Assembly (NCBI GenBank): GCA_964614535.1
Contig: CAZTOZ010000073.1
Span: 1-15,166, forward strand
DNA from: JALSHZ01 sp964614535
Lineage (GTDB): Bacteria > Pseudomonadota > Gammaproteobacteria > UWMA-0217
Direction: 5' to 3'
Length of the DNA: 15,166 nt
Made by a program: the position numbers and the translations under genes. Of the stretch, positions 13,606 through 15,166 are shown in pieces. The number at the start of each line of letters is the position of its first letter. Position 1 is the stretch's first letter. Under the pieces are notes generated by a model. That model saw only the letters and a list, made by a program, of their open reading frames with translations. It was not told where the DNA came from and did not search any database.

Positions 13606-14385
13606 ATGAAAAAACCTGTCGTCATCATTGGCATCGGCGAGATCGGCGGCGTCTTCGCTCGCGGCTTTCTCAAGCTTGGCCACCCACTCCACCCGGTCAA
13701 CCGCAACGACTCGATGGATGCCATCGCCACCAACGTCACCGACCCCCAACTGGTCGTCGTGGCCGTCGGTGAGAAAGACCTGCACCCGACGCTGGAACGG
13801 CTGCCCGCCGCCTGGCGCGACCGCCTGGTGCTGATCCAGAACGAACTGCTGCCGCGCGACTGGCAACGGCACCGGATCGACAACCCCACCGTCATCTCGG
13901 TCTGGTTCGAGAAAAAACCGGGCATGGACGCCAAAGTGGTCGTCTCCTCCCCCGTCTTCGGCCCCCACGCCGACACCGTCATCGCCGCGCTGCAGGCGGT
14001 GGGCCTGCCCGCCCACCGCGTCGCCGACCAGGAGGCGCTGCGGTTCGAGCTGGTACGCAAGAACCTCTACATCCTCACCACCAACATCGGCGGGCTGGCC
14101 ATCGGCGGCGGCAGCGTCACCGAACTGTGGCACGACCACAACGAACTGGCGCGGGCCGTGGCCGCCGACGTGCTCACCATCCAGCGCTGGCTCACCGGCG
14201 AGACCCTCGACGACGCGCGGCTGATCGACGCCATGGTCACCGCCTTCGAAGGCGACCCCGAACACGGCTGCATGGGCCGCAGCGCGCCGGCACGACTGGA
14301 GCGGGCACTCACCATCGCCAACGAAGCGGGACTACAGGTACCGACGCTGCAACGCATCGCCGCCGAGCACAGTGCCGCGGCATAG
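13606..14385 (+). CDS. Rossmann-fold NAD(P)-binding protein of unknown function
   Basis: 259 residues. The N-terminus KPVVIIGIGEIGGVFARGF has a GxGxxG dinucleotide-binding loop (GIGEIG, 9-14) at the usual position, followed by the second strand HPVNRND (29-35) and a third strand VVVAVGEKDLHPTL (50-63). The layout recalls ketopantoate reductase and pyrroline-carboxylate reductase-like dehydrogenases, but I cannot assign it to either. The C-terminal half is mostly helical (about 125-255), again as in that superfamily, and includes the Gly-rich GGLAIGGGS (163-171). AAGGA upstream of the ATG at 13606 supports the start. It follows the M23 gene by 11 bases and overlaps the next gene by 14 bases. 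Confidence 0.7.
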   Translation: MKKPVVIIGIGEIGGVFARGFLKLGHPLHPVNRNDSMDAIATNVTDPQLVVVAVGEKDLHPTLERLPAAWRDRLVLIQNELLPRDWQRHRIDNPTVISVWFEKKPGMDAKVVVSSPVFGPHADTVIAALQAVGLPAHRVADQEALRFELVRKNLYILTTNIGGLAIGGGSVTELWHDHNELARAVAADVLTIQRWLTGETLDDARLIDAMVTAFEGDPEHGCMGRSAPARLERALTIANEAGLQVPTLQRIAAEHSAAA

Positions 14386-14956
14386 CCTGCCGGCACTGCT
14401 GCTGGCGCTCGGCCTGCTGCCCGGTGCAGGCGCCAGCGAGACCGAACTGACCATCTGTCACGGCTTCGGCTGCCAGCAACGGACCGAAGTGGCCATCACC
14501 GGCCGCTTCGCCCGCTCGCTGGCGGCATGGTTCCAGCCACCCGCCCCCGACGCCGCCACCGAGCGGGAGCAGATCGCCCGCGCCATCGCCTACCTGGAGC
14601 GGCAGGTGGGCGCCGTCACCGGCACCGACCGCGACATCGGCGGCAACTACGACCCCGAACGGGAGCAACCGGCCAGCAGCCAGATGGATTGCATCGACGA
14701 ATCACACAACACCACCCGCTACCTGCGCCTGCTCGACCGCCTCGGCCTGCTGCGCTGGCACCGCCCCGCGGCACGCCGCTACCGCAGCCGCTTCCTCATC
14801 GACGGCCACTGGACCGCCGTCATCGAGGAGATCCCCAACGGCCGCCAGTGGGCCGTCGATGCCTGGTATCACGACAACGGCCAGCCACCGGAGATCCAGC
14901 CGCTGGCCGACTGGCTGCGGCGCAAACGGCCGGCGTGGCGCAATTCCGCGCGATGA
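14372..14956 (+). CDS. Secreted protein of unknown function, possibly transglutaminase-like
   Basis: 194 residues from a GTG at 14372 that overlaps the upstream gene by 14 bases. The leader MPRHSLPALLLALGLLPGAGA is a signal peptide, with cleavage near A21. The mature part opens with TICHGFGCQQ (27-36, C29 and C34) and later has SQMDCIDESHNTTRYL (103-118), GHWTAVIEE (145-153) and WAVDAWYHDNG (160-170). The order C107, H146, D163, with a Cys at the head of a helix, an H-W strand and a V-D-x-W strand, resembles the catalytic triad layout of the transglutaminase/papain-like superfamily. This is a visual analogy, and I do not recognise a named family. Position suggests export to the periplasm and co-expression with the Rossmann-fold protein. 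Confidence 0.7.
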   Translation: MPRHSLPALLLALGLLPGAGASETELTICHGFGCQQRTEVAITGRFARSLAAWFQPPAPDAATEREQIARAIAYLERQVGAVTGTDRDIGGNYDPEREQPASSQMDCIDESHNTTRYLRLLDRLGLLRWHRPAARRYRSRFLIDGHWTAVIEEIPNGRQWAVDAWYHDNGQPPEIQPLADWLRRKRPAWRNSAR

Positions 14957-15025
14957 CCGCCGCTTTTGTGCCGGCCACTCCACTCTCATAGTAAGATACC
15001 CGCCTTCCCAACCCGCCCGGTGAAC

Positions 15026-15166
15026 ATGACCGAATTCGCCCTCATCCTCGTCAGCACGATCCTGGTCAACAACTTCGTTCTGGTGAAGTTTCTCGGCCTC
15101 TGCCCGTTCATGGGGGTGTCGAGCAAGCTGGAGACGGCAATGGGGATGGGGCTGGCCACGACGTTC
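15026..15166 (+). CDS. rsxA: Electron transport complex subunit RsxA/RnfA (N-terminal fragment, cut by window end)
   Basis: The first 47 codons are present; the full protein is about 193 residues. The N-terminus contains LVNNFVLVKFLGLCPFMGVS (13-32) and KLETAMGMGLATTF (34-47), nearly identical to E. coli RsxA. RsxA/RnfA is an inner-membrane subunit of the Rnf/Rsx complex, which moves electrons between NADH and ferredoxin or, in enterics, keeps SoxR reduced. The conserved NNF and LCPFMG segments lie in transmembrane helix 1 and the loop after it; the Cys in LCPF is a conserved metal-centre ligand. The gene begins 69 bases after the previous stop with only a weak ribosome-binding sequence. It is probably the first gene of an rnfABCDGE operon continuing outside the window. 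Confidence 0.95.
   Translation, partial: MTEFALILVSTILVNNFVLVKFLGLCPFMGVSSKLETAMGMGLATTF

Overview
The window comes from a high-GC gammaproteobacterium outside the enterics. The evidence is a curli secretion set close to the enteric CsgE/F/G proteins, an outer-membrane phospholipase A, a YnbA/YnbB-like lipid gene pair, and an RsxA/RnfA start nearly identical to the E. coli protein. The species cannot be fixed from the sequence alone. No tRNA, rRNA, CRISPR array, insertion sequence or phage gene was seen.

Region 1 (1-3332, plus strand). A damaged Uma2-type nuclease gene comes first. It is followed by a tight four-gene membrane-lipid operon: a CDP-alcohol phosphatidyltransferase (YnbA type), a CdsA-like cytidylyltransferase (YnbB type), a PlsC-type acyltransferase and a small polytopic membrane protein. 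Stops and starts overlap or nearly touch, so the four are probably co-translated and act together on phospholipid precursors.

Region 2 (3333-8071, plus strand). A roughly 700-base control region leads into a five-gene curli (functional amyloid) operon: a 349-residue curlin-repeat protein, a second 215-residue curlin-repeat protein, csgE, csgF and csgG. The control region holds a perfect CRP-type palindrome, a pair of direct repeats 50 bases apart, an 11-bp perfect inverted repeat, a sigma-54-like -24/-12 element and a long leader that can fold into nested stems. A strong hairpin sits directly after the first curlin gene and probably sets subunit stoichiometry. There is no csgD or csgC here. 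CsgG would form the outer-membrane pore, CsgE the periplasmic cap or adaptor, and CsgF the surface coupler; the two repeat proteins would form the fibre.

Region 3 (8072-9204). A minus-strand pldA-like gene converges on the curli operon and has its own recognisable promoter.

Region 4 (9205-15166, plus strand). A run of housekeeping or accessory genes follows: an APC-family permease, a DUF1223 secreted thioredoxin-like protein, a DUF4442 hotdog protein overlapping a nitronate monooxygenase-like flavoprotein, an M23-type metallopeptidase, a Rossmann-fold NAD(P)-binding protein, a secreted protein with a possible transglutaminase-like Cys-His-Asp arrangement, and the first 47 codons of rsxA/rnfA, cut by the window edge.

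The most unusual material is the curli locus: its layered control region, its structured leader, a CxxC pair in the last repeat of the larger curlin, and a CsgG whose constriction residues differ from E. coli.
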